Of a stretch of DNA of 64,000 nucleotides, positions 63,168-64,000 are shown piece after piece (position 1 is the stretch's first letter; each line of letters opens with the position of its first letter). Source of the stretch: Chondrilla cf. caribensis. Taxonomy: Eukaryota > Porifera > Demospongiae > Chondrillida > Chondrillidae. Made by a program: the position numbers and the translations under genes. Location: the NCBI GenBank assembly GCA_964020155.1, contig OZ026566.1:2364289-2428288 (forward strand), written 5' to 3'. The notes under the pieces were generated by a model. That model searched no databases. It saw only the letters and a program-made list of their open reading frames with translations, and had not been told where the DNA came from.

Positions 63168-64000
63168 TTGTTCCAGCACTGAAGTATGGAATTAGTTTTG
63201 TAATTTCTCATGTGTTTATTGTCGTTATCAAAAAATAATTGATTTCTTGTCCAGCAGTATGTGTTGTACCTTCAATAAACTAGTTGACATTCAAATGTAA
63301 TGATACCTACGTAGATATTATAATTATTGCACATCTAGTATGCAATATCCACACAAATACAACAACTGGATGTGTGATCAAAGATAAATATTCATTAAAT
63401 GATATAAATGTCCTACAATACAATATTAAAATGATCTATGCTATTAATTTACTAATCACTATAGTATTGTAAATAATAATATTATAATAATAGGAAGTGT
63501 ATGTATAATGATGCTATGTAAGTGACAAACCAATGATAATACTATGTAGTACATACTGCTAATGTTAACGTCCTATAGTGTAACCATCCCAATATCAGTA
63601 GGAACCAGCGGTGTAAATCCTTGGAATACATCAAGCTGTACTGATGATACCAGGATGGTTACATATACTGTGATTTTATGCTCATTGCAATGGTGTGCCA
63701 GTGTGACAACATATAGCTCTGGTTCACCCAACTTGTTCTTACTTTTCAGGAATGTACGTATCTTCCCTGTATTATCCTATTCTAGAATTGCAGAGTGCTA
63801 CCACACAAAACACTGACATGTTTTGTGACATATTTTATACAATTTTATCCACAGACTGCATAGACACAATGTGGGTATATACATTTCCTGATCTTCACCA
63901 AGTACCGGTAGGATTACTATTCTGTTGCTGTACACATGGCAAAATGATAGTGCAGTGCATAATTATAATACACAATATTAATACGTAGGCAAAAGTAGCT
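63168..64000. other. 3' flank of + strand hnRNP L, no gene supported
   Basis: AT-rich up to about 63560, probably 3' UTR and intergenic DNA. The part from 63560 on has more balanced composition and could hold an exon of a further gene, but no recognisable protein was found in either direction. Confidence 0.4.

Noticed and set aside
63562..63816. Possible exon of a further gene at the right edge
   Set aside because: Short open frames on both strands but no recognisable protein or consistent splice borders.

Overview
The window is eukaryotic and almost certainly from a marine invertebrate animal. The genes have many short GT-AG introns, and several families are animal-type: a CARD domain, a DH-type RhoGEF, an ANK-LRR-ROC-COR-kinase-WD40 protein and hnRNP L. 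Introns and intergenic DNA are full of (GT)n/(CA)n microsatellites, TACGTA-like words and short inverted-repeat transposons. The compact layout and the CARD/COR protein would fit a sponge or another early-branching animal, but the window alone cannot fix the species.

Left part (1-17.2 kb, + strand): the 3' end of a COR-domain protein with a C-terminal CARD (1-1495), then a 30-exon molybdo-flavoenzyme of the xanthine dehydrogenase/aldehyde oxidase family (2522-17200). I joined its exons by splice phase into a 1263-residue protein. Active-site neighbours point to the aldehyde oxidase side. A TTAA-flanked inverted-repeat element (17549-18373) follows.

Middle (18.5-35.2 kb): a 426-residue RhoGEF on the minus strand and a 1755-residue LRRK-like protein on the plus strand diverge from a 349-bp gap. 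In the LRRK-like protein both the GTPase P-loop and the kinase catalytic motifs are destroyed, so it looks like a pseudo-GTPase/pseudokinase scaffold. Next is a 451-residue protein with an acidic N-terminal half and a C-terminal SAM domain.

Right part (36.4-50.3 kb): a tandem array of PLP enzymes of the D-cysteine desulfhydrase/ACC deaminase family. It has one 5'-truncated pseudogene and three intact nine-exon genes with identical exon phases; flank similarity suggests that a two-gene block was duplicated. A broken fragment of a TARBP1-like RNA 2'-O-methyltransferase follows.

Right end (51-63.2 kb): two full hnRNP L genes in inverted orientation flank a complete LSM1 gene. LSM1 and the right hnRNP L copy start only 65 bp apart. 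The 3' halves of the two hnRNP L copies, introns included, are nearly identical, while their 5' parts have diverged, which suggests gene conversion. No tRNA, rRNA or CRISPR was seen.
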